NCBI RefSeq assembly: GCF_037392515.1
Contig: NC_090280.1
Span: forward strand, 23,689,118 to 23,753,117
Origin: Haliotis asinina
Taxonomy: Eukaryota; Mollusca; Gastropoda; Lepetellida; Haliotidae
DNA: 64,000 nucleotides
Reading direction: 5' to 3'
Shown here: positions 12,801 through 27,800 of the stretch, piece after piece
Layout: each line of letters begins with the position of its first letter
Numbering within the stretch: the stretch's first letter is position 1
The notes under the pieces: generated by a model
Databases searched by the model: none
Told to the model about the DNA's origin: nothing
The model's input: only the letters and a program-made list of their open reading frames with translations
Program-made: the position numbers and the translations under genes

Positions 12801-15800
12801 GGCTACCCCACCACCCTTAATTTAATAAGCCTTGCTAGTTGTTAGGACTTAGTATAAAACTGTAGCTAAGGTGGAACAAGAAAATACTACATCACTGGAA
12901 ATCATTAACTTTAAGGGGCAGTGTTCATTCCAGTTGGGACAAGGTGTGGCCAAGCCATCACCCAGACTTTGCTGATATATTGAAAACTGGAATAATATCA
13001 TCAAGTGAAGGATCACAAATGTTGTTTTAAAGGTGAATGTTTAGGTTATCCAATATCTTTTGTGTGGGAATCCATGCACGTAACTCATATTTCTTGCGTC
13101 ATTAATGAAATGGATGCAGCAATACCATGGTGTAGAAGAATGCTGATGACGTATGTGAACGTGATGGGGAGACTGTGGCCCTCCCTGAGTTTCGTCATCA
13201 TCGTGAAACTAGACTCACTTTATGAAGCCTGAAGCCTCTCGCCTCATGGCCTGCCACTGTATAAGCTTGCTGATTCTGGAAGCGCAGTTCTCGATGTACT
13301 CATGCTTGAAGCTTTTAGTGTTGTGTCAATCAGTCAGTATGGAAGGAAGGCGAGCTAAGCGGACCAAGCCCCCAAAAGGGCAATAGATTGATGTTGATGG
13401 AGCTAATGGCTATAATGCTTGACCACTGCTCAATCACATGACATGTGGGGGTCATTACGACGTGTATCTCACTGGATGTGCTATGCTTATCATGGATGGA
13501 AAGAACATGGAGTGATATAATGCTGGGACAGGTACTGTGTCTGTAAAGTTGTAATATCTTTAGATCACATGTCTTGAGTTTATAAATGTAGATACGATTG
13601 TTTAACATGGCTGTTCTAGTCATTGCACTGAATGACCCCTTGCTGTAACATGCTCAGAGCTATATTCCCCTCAGGGTTCATTGTAGGGGGTTAGCATTTG
13701 AAACTGCTTTGCATTAATAGGTCTCACTCACTGAGGTCATACCCATGATTGTCTGCAAGCGATCATATCTACATGCCGATCACTGCTTTTGTTTTGAGTA
13801 ACTTGTTTGCCTAGTGCAGTCATGGTTATTTTTAGATGGCATATACTGTTACTGATTGGTGATACTGACAACAATCGGTCTCCCCTGTAGCACAAGACAC
13901 ATCATGCAATCTAAATGTTTGTGACTGGGCCTTTTTTATTATTTCCCTTGACCCCATATTATGTTCTTCACCGATCTTCATTGTTCTTCATCGTTCTTCA
14001 TAGCGTTCATCATGTCTGTCATCAGATTACCTGTGTCCATGATGCAGCAGTTAATTGTCTTTTGTGGTGGATAACTGTTTTTATCTTACCTCACACATAA
14101 ACGTCATTTTCTGATTGGCTACTTAAATTCAATTATTTTTAGTGTACCCCACTTACAAGCAAGGTACATTGCGATATACCCTGCTGCCAATAGCAACTCA
14201 TTCGGTGCTTCATGGTAGAAGGAACATAAACAGACACTCAGGGTGCATCAACCCATGAACAACATGTAATGTATACGTAGAGTGTGAGAGTGATTTTCAT
14301 CTTGCATGTATCAGGGAGCGTGTCGGCATTCCTACCACCTGCAGTGTATTGGCAACAGGTGGCTTGTACACTGTGGGACAGTTGGGCTGTAACAGAGTGG
14401 TGTAACTGTAAAGAACGTGCAGGAGATCAATAGTGTAGACTACCCCAAACCGACACATACACATACACATACTTAATCATTCGATCACCAGTCCACTATC
14501 CTTCTCAGTCAGTCAGTCACTCACAGAAAAAACTTGTCCCAGCCAACTCCTTTGCAGGGTGCACCAGGGTGGTAGGGTAGCCCATTGGAGAAAGCATTAG
14601 TTATGTGAAAACCTGGGTTCAGTTTCCCACAGTGTCTGAAGCCCATTTCTTGTGTCTGTCACATGCAAGTCTAGAATATGTATCAAGTCTAGATTACCCA
14701 GTTTCTGAAAATGAAGAAAGGCTACAAGCTCTCTTCATGTTATTTTACGATTATAATAAGGCCCGTCAGTAGGACACTCACACACGGCGAAACCTTAGTA
14801 ATTCTGGAACAAACAATGTTTCATATCTTATCGAATTTGTCTCATGATTGTCAGTTTACAGAAAAGAGCTGATAATCTGTCCGCAAATAACAAATTTCTG
14901 ATCTAACCATCCTCAAATTAACCAACTATTGCAGCTGACTACAGCTGTGACAGCCAAATACACAAAGTCTCAATAGTCCGGTCTAGTAAAGTCATAGTTG
15001 GAGGTCATGCAACTTTGAACCAAAACTAGTTGTTGAATATATGCTTGTCACCGTAAATAAGCCAGTCTCTCATATTGTAATGTTGTCATGTGCAAAGGGA
15101 CCAAGGAACCAGTTCAGTACGAGAAGTAGCACATAGTGAGACTTACGTTTTTTTCTGTAAAATATGTTCAATTCAGAGACTAGATGTTAGTCTAACTGAT
15201 GCAAACAAAACCGCCTCAGCAATCTGCTGTTGCCTTGTGACTAGTTTCACAAAGTAATCATAGTGCTACAACTGTCATAAGTCTTATGTTAAAGTATGGC
15301 AGTTACAATATATCTTGCAATCACTCTGTGACAAGGTTGCCCAGGTGAGCTACAGCAGCCATGGCTGTGAGTGTTGCTGGAAGGGAGAGCTAGATGGGTT
15401 GTACATCTGGTGGCACACATCTCACAGATGGTGATGGCTGGGTTGAGCGAAAGGGGGATGGTGCTGGAGACGCTGCTGCTGTTGTTGTTGTAGTTAGAGG
15501 CCATTATGCACACTGTACTGGAAGATCTCTGAAGCCGAGGTAATTCAAGACCAGCTACTCTGTGAAATTGGTTTAGCATCACAGGGTGACATTATCATTA
15601 AAGGACCTCTTTTGCCTGAAAATTTAAACACGGTATTGTTTGTGAAAATTAGTTCTGAGAGTTACAAGGATGTTCATGACAACTTCCAATAGCATTATTT
15701 TTTCAACTTCAGCAATTTTTCACCAAGTACGCATTTGTTTTAAGGGATCAGAAACAGATACTTGTGAAATGTTTGCAAGCAATTGGTGGGGAGGGACAGG

Positions 15801-18800
15801 AGTGGGTATAAGTAGAAATCCACATGATCAGTGTTATGATGGTGTGATGGAGGAGAATGGATTTATAGTGATACTGTGATGGAGTGGATGATGATGATGA
15901 TGATGATGGTGATGACGACGACGACATTTATGGGTGTATTGATGATGAGGATGGATGGATGATGATGGTGGATTATGTATGAATGGTGGTAGTGTGTGTG
16001 GTATTTGAGATGATGAGGATGAGGATGATAGCAGTAGTAGTATAGGACATAGGCAGTTGATTTATTTTTGTAAGGCTGCATATTGAGTACAAGCCAAGTG
16101 AGTGCTAGGTTGGGCACATCCCAGGGAAGTGTTTACATGAAGCTGCCTGCCATACAGCCAGCCTATCACTCAATCCAGGGTTAGAACACCAGGCTGTTCC
16201 TCTCTCCTCCCTTTGGTACTGTTGTTTTCACTTAGAAAACCCACAGGTCAAGGTTACCTGGAAGAACCCGTGTCTTCAACAACACACTTAAAGAACCATC
16301 TCGTTCTCAACATTGGATTAACAAAAATGATCGATTGATACACCCAAAGAAAAAGTATCTGTAGTTGTTATGATAAACAAACATTTCTATCACTATAATT
16401 GGGCAGTAGGGTATAGCCCAGAGGGCAAAGTGTTGGCCTGTAGCTGTATCAACTAGAGTTTGATTCCTGATCTCGGAAATACTTTCACAAACTACATAAG
16501 AGCTTTACTCACTCTGATATGGAAACTATGTACAGGAGTAGATACTGGGTTCAGCTCCCCACATGGGTGTAATGTGTTAAGTCCATTTCTGGTGTTCTGG
16601 CAACAAGAATTCCGTACACTGACAAAGATAGTGAATATATATGTTTTGTATGTAGAGAACATCAGCATTGGTGTAAGTACATGGTATCAAGTGATCTATG
16701 CTTGTGATGATGAGGTCCTTTATTAACCAACACTTGTCTACAGTGTTCGAGCAGACTTTGAAACACTGACATTTGGACAATTTACCCATAAAGAAATTAA
16801 ATTCATTTTAGCCTTCAAAAGGACCTAATTGAAAGTGATGTTCCCTAGACAAGTCTTATATTACGAAAAGAAAGTGTCTAGATGTGAATTTGTGGTATTA
16901 ATTCTTTACACAAAAAAAAAAACTTGCAATGATGTCAAAAAATCACCATCACTAACCAAACAGAGATGAAGTTATTTCCTTCTGATGGTCAGTCACACTT
17001 TTGACCACCCATGTGAGTATTCAAGTACTTATGTATGATATTTATTTCTAGGATTCCTTAAAAATGTTGATTGAGCCTTTAAAAGCCTTAGAGAAGGACC
17101 TCAAATTTGATGATGGATAATCTGTATGAATCCTGGCCAAGCAGCTCTTTGAGACACAAATACATGAAAGTCTATGTAGCTGTGATGAGGACTACCTCTG
17201 ATTGAAGTCAGTTCCTTTCAGAAACAGGCTAGATCTAGAGGTCCTCCAGTTGATGTGTGTGGAGAAAGGGGAGGTAATAACAACTTCCTCTTTGAAAAGT
17301 CTTGCATCAGTCAAGTCACTTCAAGCCTACTTTTCATCAGTAACCAAACTATTTTAGTTATACATATGTAGGTTGTCAGGGCAACGCTCTTGAATTTGAG
17401 AATTTGCCAGGTCCACATTACTGGGGATTAGCAACAAATACATCAGCTTAGTTTTAATGTTAGAGTTTAAGACTGGTTGGTCTGTTGTGTAACACTGCAC
17501 TCAGCAGTATTGAAGCCTTATGGCAGCAGTAGGTAAAGACTAGAAAATCCAGTGATCAGCATCATGAGTTTCATTCTGCACATTTGGGATGCAATTACAT
17601 GTGTCAACCAAGTCTTCGAGCCTAACCACCCAGTCCCATTAGTCACCTCTTACAACAAGCACAGGCTACTGAAGACCAGTTTTCACAGAGATCTTCATGA
17701 ATATTGGAGTATAAGATGTAATCATAGAACAGTAATCATCGGTATTTATTTCTTTATGTTTACTTTGTTTTCGTTTTATTCTGACAGCAGTGTAATCAAA
17801 CAAGATAAATATCATTATTGTTATCTTGCTCTTTTACTTTTCTTTGAAGGTCAGCCAAGGTTCATGATTTCTTTGAATGCCTGACCTCTCTTGAAAATTA
17901 CTGTTTTGGCTGTAAGTCACTTATAATTGTACTTACTTATGTTCTCTTCCTATAGATTATAGTTGTTAGGTAAACACTATGCCTTGGAAGAAATGCAAGT
18001 TGTCATTTCCACCCTCTTTACTTTTATAAAAACAAATAAGGTTATGTAATAGAGATATATTTGGTGTGTTTTTATCAGGAGCAGTTCTAAAGAGTATAAT
18101 TACCATCATTAAACACAACAGACTTAGTGACTCATTAAACATATTTTCTGGGGTTTTTTTTATAAAAACAGCTGTAAAAACTGAATAAGACACAAAAAAC
18201 TCTGTGGTTTATTTTTTATCTCCAGTTCAAATGATTACATAAACATTGAAACGTCAATTGGAGCGTTGTGTGTCCAGATAGAGAGCTGGCCGTTACATGG
18301 AAGAGCTGGAATACAACAGAAGATGAAACTATCAGCATACCAATCTGACAAGACTCTCTATCCATGCAAATATTTCACAGTTTCCTTCACTCAAACGACC
18401 CCCATTTCAGATCAAACAAACAGATGAAGTCTTTCTCTCTGACACCAGCCCTGCTTCTAGCAATGCAACAACACAAATGCATAGTGTTCCATGTTGGTAC
18501 TGATGACCTCACAACTGCTTCACATTATGTAAACATGTTATGACCCTTGGTTAAATTGAACTGGAAATGAAACAATGTGTTTTTTGTACCTGATTTGCTG
18601 TATCTAGTGGTTGTGATTATTTCAGTAAAAAGTTCATCTGTAACAGTTTTTCTGTTCGGGGGTGGGGGGGGGGTTCATTTCCTAATAAAATGAAAGAGGT
18701 ATTGTGAGTGACATTTTTTAGGGAACTGGAAATGTGTGTGTTTGAAATTTGTAGATTATGACTTTTAGTCATTCTGCATTTTGTCACAAAGTTTAAGCAT

Positions 18801-21800
18801 TTATCTTTCAAGAAAATGTAGATTATGAGTATGTGTTCCAGTTCACCCAGCTGCAAATGGGGACCTTATGAGGATGAGGCTGTTTGAGAACTCTCTGTGC
18901 ATGGCCGCATGAGTTGAATACTCCCAAGGGAGTTTACAGTATAGTTTATAATATAATTGGTTAACAGAATGTCAGAAAAAAGGCATCTGTTGATGAAGGG
19001 AACAGTCGTGCTTTGTGCTATATAAATATCCTATCCTATTCTATCCTATCCAAGCATACATGCTGCCATGTAAATTAGCTGACAGTGGCATAAAACAATG
19101 CACTTATATCAGATGCACCATGGGTCAGGATAATCATCTTGATACACTCCTGAGAGTACAGGCTTGCCAGGAGGGCATGATTCATCTCCTCTGTTAACCA
19201 CAGCCAAGGATAGCAGAGAGGGAAATATTTCCCTCTGTTAGACACATCATCACATTCAAGTCTCTCTGTTCCGCAGAATTAGCACTCGCTTTATATAGCG
19301 GAACTATGCTGTGTAAAAGTTCTGGCATGAGGAGCCCAAACAGATGACACATCTCGGTCACTACCATAGGGCAGGTATTTGACAGACTGGCCTACCCATA
19401 CCCTTGGTTGTTGTCAGAACGGACGACTGACAACTTACATCGTACACTCACCTTGAAGAAGAGGTGGGGCAGCCTAGTGCCTAACGTGTCCACTTGTCAT
19501 GCTGATCACCCAGGTTCTATTCCCCACATAACCACATAAGTATAATGTGTGAAGCCCATTTCTGGTGTCCACTACCATGATGCTTCTGGAATATTACTAA
19601 AAGCAGCGTGAAACTATACTCGCTCTTGTCGAACCAAACTCCCTCAGTGTAGGTGTTACATATTCTCTTGTATGGTTATAATGCATTCCTCTTCATCCAG
19701 CCATTTCTATGGTTTAATATAACTTCTCTGTCTCTCTATTCCATTAAACCCTGATAAGATATGTCCCAGAACACTGTTGCCTGTCATTAGAAGCAAATGA
19801 GTAGATCAGAAGATCTGGATCTGTTACACAGCCAGTCGTTGGTCTTCATACACCAAGAGCATTTGATGTTGTTTGTAACATTGACCACTGGGATGTCTGG
19901 CCCATTTAACTTAACATCATACTGTGTCAGTATCCTTACCACTCACTCCCTCACCCACCCACTCACTCACTCATTGTCCGGGTCCATTATTTGTTTGGCT
20001 ATTTTGCAGCCATGTGTATCTCGTGGAGTAGAACATGAACGGTAATGGATTGTGACCGTTCGTTTAGACAGCTGCAGTATCATTACAAACCATCCTGTAT
20101 CCAAGGCATGAAATGAAGCTGTGGACTTAGCAGGATAGCTGTGGAACTATTCTGATACTATGTGCTGAAAGTAATTGCCACTCATTTGATTCTAGACCTG
20201 CCTCATAGCCAGGTCCATTTGTCTCTGTTCACAACTATAGGCAGTGATTGCATTCCAGCATTTCCATTGACCTGATCTTAGTGTATCACTCCGAGATTAT
20301 AAAGGTCTTGGAGAACCAATTCCAACCACTGATTCCATGGTATATTGTGTGATATGGCTGATATACTCCACATGATACATTCTGTATTCCCCGGGCAGAC
20401 AGAGATCTCAGCACAATCATGTATGTAATGGTAAGCTATACAAGTTTAATGTTTGTCCACGCCTAGGATATAATATGTGTATCTGCCGAGGGTTATTCTC
20501 AGAAAGGTGTGTCAGTTGAGTGGAAATGGTTCGTTCACTGGCACTCAGCTCGAGTGCTGTTGCAGCAAGACCAGGTAGGCTCAAATGGTTTGTAATGCCC
20601 ACATTTAACTATCCAGATGGAATGTAATCTCAGACATTTACCATTACCTGGAGCATAGAGAGTAGTCTTTCTTTCTCGATGCATTGCTTCATCTATCTGC
20701 ATTGTCACAGTCTACTGTTGATTGGGGCAGTGGGCAAACCTGGTGGTTAAAGCACTTGCTTGTGATGCTCAAGTCCAGGGTGCAATTCCCTACTTCGCTA
20801 CAATGTGTGAAGCCCTTGTCTTGTGTCCCCTGCCATGGTGTTGCTAGAATATTGCTAAATGTGGTATAAACCTACACTCGTTAACTAGTGTTAGCATCCT
20901 TAATTCTTGAAATCATGGTCCTGTGAAGATCCAGGTAAGAATTGGTCTCCATGTTTGTTGTTGTAGGAAGCAACTAAGGGGATTAGGTGGTCAGGTGCTC
21001 TGGCTTACACTGTCATCATATCACAGTTGCATGGATTGATGTTCATGTTGTTGATCACTGGATTGTCTGGTCCAGTCATGATTATTTACGGACCACCGCC
21101 ATATAGCTGGAAGGTTACAGAGTGCAGCATTAAACAACAACCAATTTAAGAATCATGATTTCTTTCATTTTTCAAAAATCTATTGTTTTCATTCTTTATG
21201 TACTGTTGAAGTGTTTTGTGTCAGTCTGAAGAGTTTGTTTTTTGCCTTTCTAGTATCTTACTGTCTTGTGTACACCGAATGAATCGTTGACCTGTAGTTG
21301 GTTTCTCTCCAGAAATGAGGGAACATTTTGTCATCTTGACGGATGAGATCTATGATAAGCAGTATTGATAGCCAAACCAGACATACTTAACACTAACTGA
21401 GTGTCAATCCTTGAAATATGGTTTGAAAGGTTGCAGTTTGGTCTCTTTGTTAGAGCATGGCCTGTGTCTTGGTTCTGGAGCAGTGGAGGATGTGTGGATC
21501 GGTTTACAGGAAAGTAGTATTACTTGTTTCACTCACTGTGTCATGTATCAGCTTGTGGTGGAGATGGAGCTCCTCCATGGGTGGTGTGAACCTGGGAACC
21601 AAATGAGGCAATATATTACTGGGTGTACTTACTTAATGTGGGGACTCACTCTGATAGAAACACCACCAGGGACACCATCTTGAGAGGATCTTCCATCTCA
21701 ATATATTACAGGGTGTACTGACTCTGTGGGGACTCATGCTTGGTTGAAACGTCATGAAGGACACCAGTTCATTCTACCAGGGACAAGGTATAACTGAGGC

Positions 21801-24800
21801 AGCCCAATTCATGACAGTTTGAGGGGATGCTTTAGTCTGTCTCACAGTCCCTGAGCATAATTTTCCTGTCTGCGAAACCCTCATTGCAGGTTTCCTCAAG
21901 AATCTACCATTTCACTGAGAAATATACATTTTATATTTGGGATTATTTGTCACTATCAGAATTATATATATTATAAGACTCAGTGTTCGTCCAGTTAATG
22001 TTTATTCACATTGAGTTTTCTTCAAAATAATTATAATATGTCTGCAGACTGGAAGATTTGTAAGATTTGAACTAAAAATAAGCAGTTCCTGTTCAGGCAT
22101 ATCAGCAATAACGACAATTACTGTTCGAACCAAAATCACCACATTATTTTCCCTACAGCCTAGCCCACCCTGCAGTGTGGTCTGTCTCACAGTCTCTGAA
22201 CCACATTATTTTCCCTACAGCCTATCCCACCCTGCAGTGTGGTCTGTCTCACAGTCTCTGAACCACATTATTTTCCCTACAGTCTAGCCCACCCTGCAGT
22301 GTGGTCTGTCTCACAGTCTCTGAACTACATTATTTTCCCTAAAGCCTAGCCCACCCTGCAGTGCTATAGCTCTAAATAAAGCAAGTCTACATTTCCCCAG
22401 GTTCAGGTTCTGAATCTGAATTCAAATGAAATAGGTAGGTTTCTTACAATTAAATATATATATATTCAGAGCCTGAGCATAAGTCTAGGTTAAAGTATTC
22501 GCATCTTATGCTGAAGACCTTATACTCTCTCCATCACTCTCATTTCATCACTTACACCTCACTCTCCCTCATTCACTGTCACTCACTCCATACACTCACA
22601 CTCGCTCACTGATGAATCTGTTTGTGAAGGATCTCTGTGTATTTCCTGATACTAAAGCCTAAGACCGGAGCACTGATGACATTACTGAAAATGACTCCCA
22701 AAAATATATACTCTCAGTCACCATGACTTCTATTTTTTCAAAGTCTGCATTAAACCCTTACCTGATACAGAATGAGAGAATGGAGCAATGACACCAGTAT
22801 GTCCATTACAGGATGTATATCAATCTCCAGGCATGCATCAAACAACGCTTATGAAGAAGCAGAACTAATTGTTTTCTCACTGCCACTGTGTACAGTTGCC
22901 CTGACAGCAGCCTTGCAGTGACACGGAGAGATACTATCTGCCTTACAAATGTCACTCAAGAGCTGTACCTCATGAGAAGGTCCCTCCTGTGTCTGTGAGA
23001 GTTAATACCCTTACTGAGCAAACCTTGACACAATCTCTCTACAGTAATTGCCTTCTACTTCCAGCTGGTGGAACAACACAGATGTTATTCTTGGAATGTT
23101 TCAGTCAAGACAGTTCACAACTACTCATGGAAACAATCCTAAATATGATCTTGTTAAACTTTGTTAGTGTTTCAGAAATGTGTTACAACAGAATGGTTTC
23201 CAGATAAAATTGGTGACTATACTGTGGCACTGTCAGTAGTCTTTAAGGAAGTACTCACAAACTAATTCAATTAAACTTGAAGCTCAGCTTGGTTTTTTTT
23301 TTTTTGGTTTTTTTTTATCCAGAAGGAGTAAAACCTTGCCCACGTTTGTTGCAAAGTGATATTAATACAGGATGCTCCATGCAGCTAGTGGCTCTGAATG
23401 TGAGGAGACAAGACTTGTGTGCTTGAACAGAACTTATCATCTGAAGTGTGATAACTTGTATATCTTACAGAAAACATTGATTTTATTGTGCAGTTTCAAA
23501 ATGAAGAGTTGTTCAAGGGCACCAACTCTTCAAAATGGATAATATCTGTATATAAGTGGACATTGGCTTCCTACATCCAGTGTGTTAATGCAGGACTTTT
23601 AAGGAAAAGAGAGCAGGGTCACCAAATTAACACATTTGACTTTTAGCTTGATGGTGATGTAAGGCTCTGCATGGAAACATCACACCATGCTGTTGACAAA
23701 GAGTTGTCATCCATATGTTTCATTGAGGACAGACTGATACTGCACTCCAGTCTCCCTCAGACACCTTCGCTGGATCCACCATTTGTTAATCCTAATACAG
23801 GTACTGATGTAATGTTTTCATTACTTGTATGTCTGATGTATTCTGGTTGTGTTTCAGGGCGGAGGCATATTACCAGTGTATGATAGCTCCTCCAGCCTGG
23901 AGTCCAGATGTAGTAGCAGCAGCAGCAGTATGAAGATACGACACCACTCAAGGTGGGTAGATGGTAGACAGACTGTCTGGGTGGGTAGATGGTAGACAGA
24001 ATACCTAGGTTGGTAGATATTAGGCAGATTAATTAGGTGGATAGAGTATGGACAGACTATCAAGGTGGGTAGAAGGTAGACAGACTGTCTGGGTGGGTAG
24101 ATGGTATACAGACTATCAATGTGGGTAGATGGTAGACAGACTGGGTGGGTACATGGTACACTAACTATCTAGATGGATAGAAGGTAGACAGACTACCTAG
24201 GTTGGTAGAGATTAGGCAGACTAATTAGGTAGATAGAGTTTAGACAAACTATCTAGGTGGGTAGAAGGTAGACACCTACCTAGGTCACTAGATGTCAACA
24301 GATATGGATTGTCGGGTTATGAGCTTGATACTTACTTGACACAATGTTTCCCATGGTATAACAATGCAGTACTTACAAGCACTGCATATGTAACTCTAAG
24401 TGCAAGCCACACTAAGTCCACACCACACTAAGTACACACCACGCTAAGTGCAGACCACACTAAGTGCACACCACACTAGATGCACACCACACTACACCAC
24501 ACTCTGGGACATTACATTATACTTGCAGCTACTACTGTTTACATCTTTGTAAGTCTTCTGAGGTCTGTAAAGTACATCCCAAACCAGGGCATGATAATAA
24601 GCTGGGTCCAGGAGGCATCTGCTGTATTTACATGTATGGTTCCTGTACGCGTGATGTGTAGACAGGTGAATGTCCTCCTGCCCAATCTTGTCCAGATGTC
24701 CAGCATCATTGTACATACAGCTGCATCAACACAGCTAATGGCTCTCGTAGAACTGAATGTCTGTTTAGAACATCTTTCTTTGGAAGAATGTTGAGATTTG

Positions 24801-27800
24801 TGAGTTTGCAGAGTACTTTACGAGAAAAGACATACATTTTATGAATTATGTTGGATAACAATATTGTTTTTATAGGATTATCACAGGCTATTTATACAGC
24901 ACACATATTCACACAACTAGTACATGTGCAAGGCACTGGTGTTTTACTTTGATCATGGATCATCCATATGACAATATATTGATGAACAACTTCTTTATTT
25001 CAGTGAGAGCGATGTTTTTAATCCATATTCTGTTCACCACCGAAACGTATCGTAGTGACTGTAATAGTTTTTCATCCATATATTGTTATCCTTCCTTACT
25101 GTTACTTCTAAATGGGTCTCAAAGAAGTTATGAATTATGTTTTTGGGGTTGTATGACAAGGAGGAAAGGATTCTTGACTGTGACAGTGTTTACAGATTGT
25201 ACACTGAAACCACACTGATTCAGCATTATAGAGTTGTCAAACGTGGATGTTATGCCTTATATTGCCTGTATTTGTCAATGGTGGTAATAAAAATGCAGGT
25301 ATATTAGTAGGCATTAGACACTAGAATTCACTATTGACAATAGTGCCAGTGTTTGGCTATACTGGCAATGTTGTACGACATTGCCATTATCAAATGAGAG
25401 TGCCAACATTAGATCACAGATCACCATTTGAAATCATCGATATCTTACCACTTTCATATTTTCAACTATATTGCTAATATTAGAAATTGTGTCTTATGCC
25501 GACAGTGGAGTGTTCGACGGTTCTACACGCTTTCCAAAGCTGGAGGAATGTGCTCACTTCCACTATGAGTCGGTTGAACTTGGACCTCTGGAGGTAGGTG
25601 TACAGCTGCAGAACACCAACGTGAATCTTGCCATGGTACTATTTCCATGCTGTCTCCATTTAAATAAGGATTTGATAGCATTAATTTAAAGTGACTTTTT
25701 TACAGTAAGGATATTCCAAAACTGTTTGATAGAAAATAATTTTAGCTTTCAACGATTCCAGATTTCATCATACTGTACCGATAGTGTTGTAGTTTACTGT
25801 TTTTTCCCCTAGGTCCAGCTGTGTGAGGAAGATCGGGAAAACTACCACCACAATGAAGAAGAGAATGGGGAATATTCATACCTCCTCCGTGTCAAGTCCA
25901 ACGACAAGACATGGAACGTACGGCGGACGTACGGCAACTTTCGTATGTTGGACAGGCAGCTCCACAAGTGTATCTTCGATCGCAAGTTCAGCCATTTGCC
26001 TGAGCTTCAGAAAGAGGTGGACAGCAGCAAGAATAACAAGGTTTGTTTGAAGTCAGAAATCAAGCATGACCATCAGGGACTTGATGTTAATATACCATTG
26101 TGGTTATATGCGAAATGCTTCATATTTACAAAACAAAGAGGCTGTCTCATTGTGTCAGGGTGGTGGGGGTAGCCTAGTCGTTAAAGAATTTGCTCATCAT
26201 ACTAAGACTCGTGAAAATGCCCCCCTCTGTAAAAAAAATAAACACTCTCTCTCTCTCTCTCTCTCTCTCACTCACTCACTCACTCACTCACTCACTCAGC
26301 CACTTGATATAGCTTAGGAGTGAAAATTCTGAAAAAGTGCATGCTGGTGACTTAATTCTCGAACAAGTTCATGGGCTAGTATAAACACAAGTGATAGTAA
26401 CATTCTTTTCTTTGGTCCTGTACCAAAGTTTTGCATACCATAACTTTATGAGTCTGTTGTCATGTAAACATGCAAGAATACCTGTCTAATTTGAGTATTT
26501 TGACATAAGATGGAACCAAGGTGCATGTTTCCTTTGCCGACAATCAGATGCAAATAGTTGTTGGCACCAAACAAAGTCTTCATAGACAACAGGGAAATGT
26601 TTGGCAAATGCGCACTGCCCTGGTGTACATCAGCAATAAGGCAAGCATGTGGACTTAATTTAGGGATGTTCTTGGAATAAGCAGTTAGATACGTAGTTAG
26701 TTACACTGAAACAGCTCATCCTGATGATGAAACAGGCCATGGGAACTGGTTTCACAAAGCCATAAATGCACTGAGACAATTGAATCTCCCATCATGATAG
26801 CTGTAGTGTTTAAGGTTTAGTGGCATGTTTGAGTCTAGGTCTAGACTATGTAACCTGAACCCTGTGTGAAACTGACTTAATACCCATGTATGGGCACCAA
26901 GTTAGTATATTTCACTACATCACACATGCTTGAGTTTGCAGGCAAGTAAAGTGCTTTAGGGAGATTTGATCCATGAAAATCCTTGAAAATGAAGCCAAAT
27001 TTTGCTGTTAATGAGAAAGTCATTTCTGATATTATGTTTGTGTTAATATTATTCTATTATAAAAATTGTGATGTCACCACTTTTTGTGCACATAATTATA
27101 TGATGTCATCATTTCATGTGAACATATGATGGTGAAGTCATCAAGCTTGTGAATCACCCAGAGGATAATTCAATAAAATGAGTGGTGAAGAGAAAAGCAC
27201 ATGTTATTGTGTGGCTCCCTGTGGTGTTGATCAAGACCTGTGTACGACATGTAAAGTGGTTGTGATTGGCTGAGTCATTGCCTGTTTTGAAGAGCTCGCA
27301 TACTCACTGCCACAAATGCCATGGCTTGTTAATGGCAACAGCTAGGAAGTGTTAGTTATGGAAAATGTCCACAGATTTCGAAACCACAGTTTTCATCATG
27401 CAAAGGAAAATGAGGATTTGAATCTGGAAACAGTCACAACCTGAATTCGACAGCATATTCTGTTTCATGTATTTGTGGTATGAATTAAGTGGAAATGCCA
27501 CCCAATGTGATGGAGAGGATGCGATTTTATGATAGACAAAATGATGGAAATATTGACAAGATGTCTGTCAACATTCTGGAGACAACAGTGGAAAGACAGA
27601 AAACATACAAAGAAATCTGAAAGTTTGGTGCAAATACTCATATATGACTGTAGTTATGATCAGAGGAATTTCTCAGCATGCTTGAGACAGCATTATCAAG
27701 AAGTCTGAACAAGTTTGTCACAAATATTGAAATATATCTTCAGCTGTAATCAAAGGAACATGCTAGAGACAGCAGTGGAGACAAAGCGTTATCAAGAAAT

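Larger units (their letters stand above)
6865..23857 (+). other. 17 kb intron, repeat-rich
   Basis: Lies between phase-matched exons. It contains many family A and B SINE copies, a long family C copy, a degenerate minisatellite (9890-10150), GAT-rich simple sequence (15886-16035) and a 62 bp tandem repeat. An additional small phase-0 exon could be hidden here; I did not find one. Confidence 0.7.
23953..25505 (+). other. 1.55 kb intron made largely of minisatellites
   Basis: It begins with a GTGGGTAG-type minisatellite, then a 16 bp repeat, a fragment of repeat family C and a small palindrome cluster near 25340-25410. No exon was seen. Confidence 0.7.
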
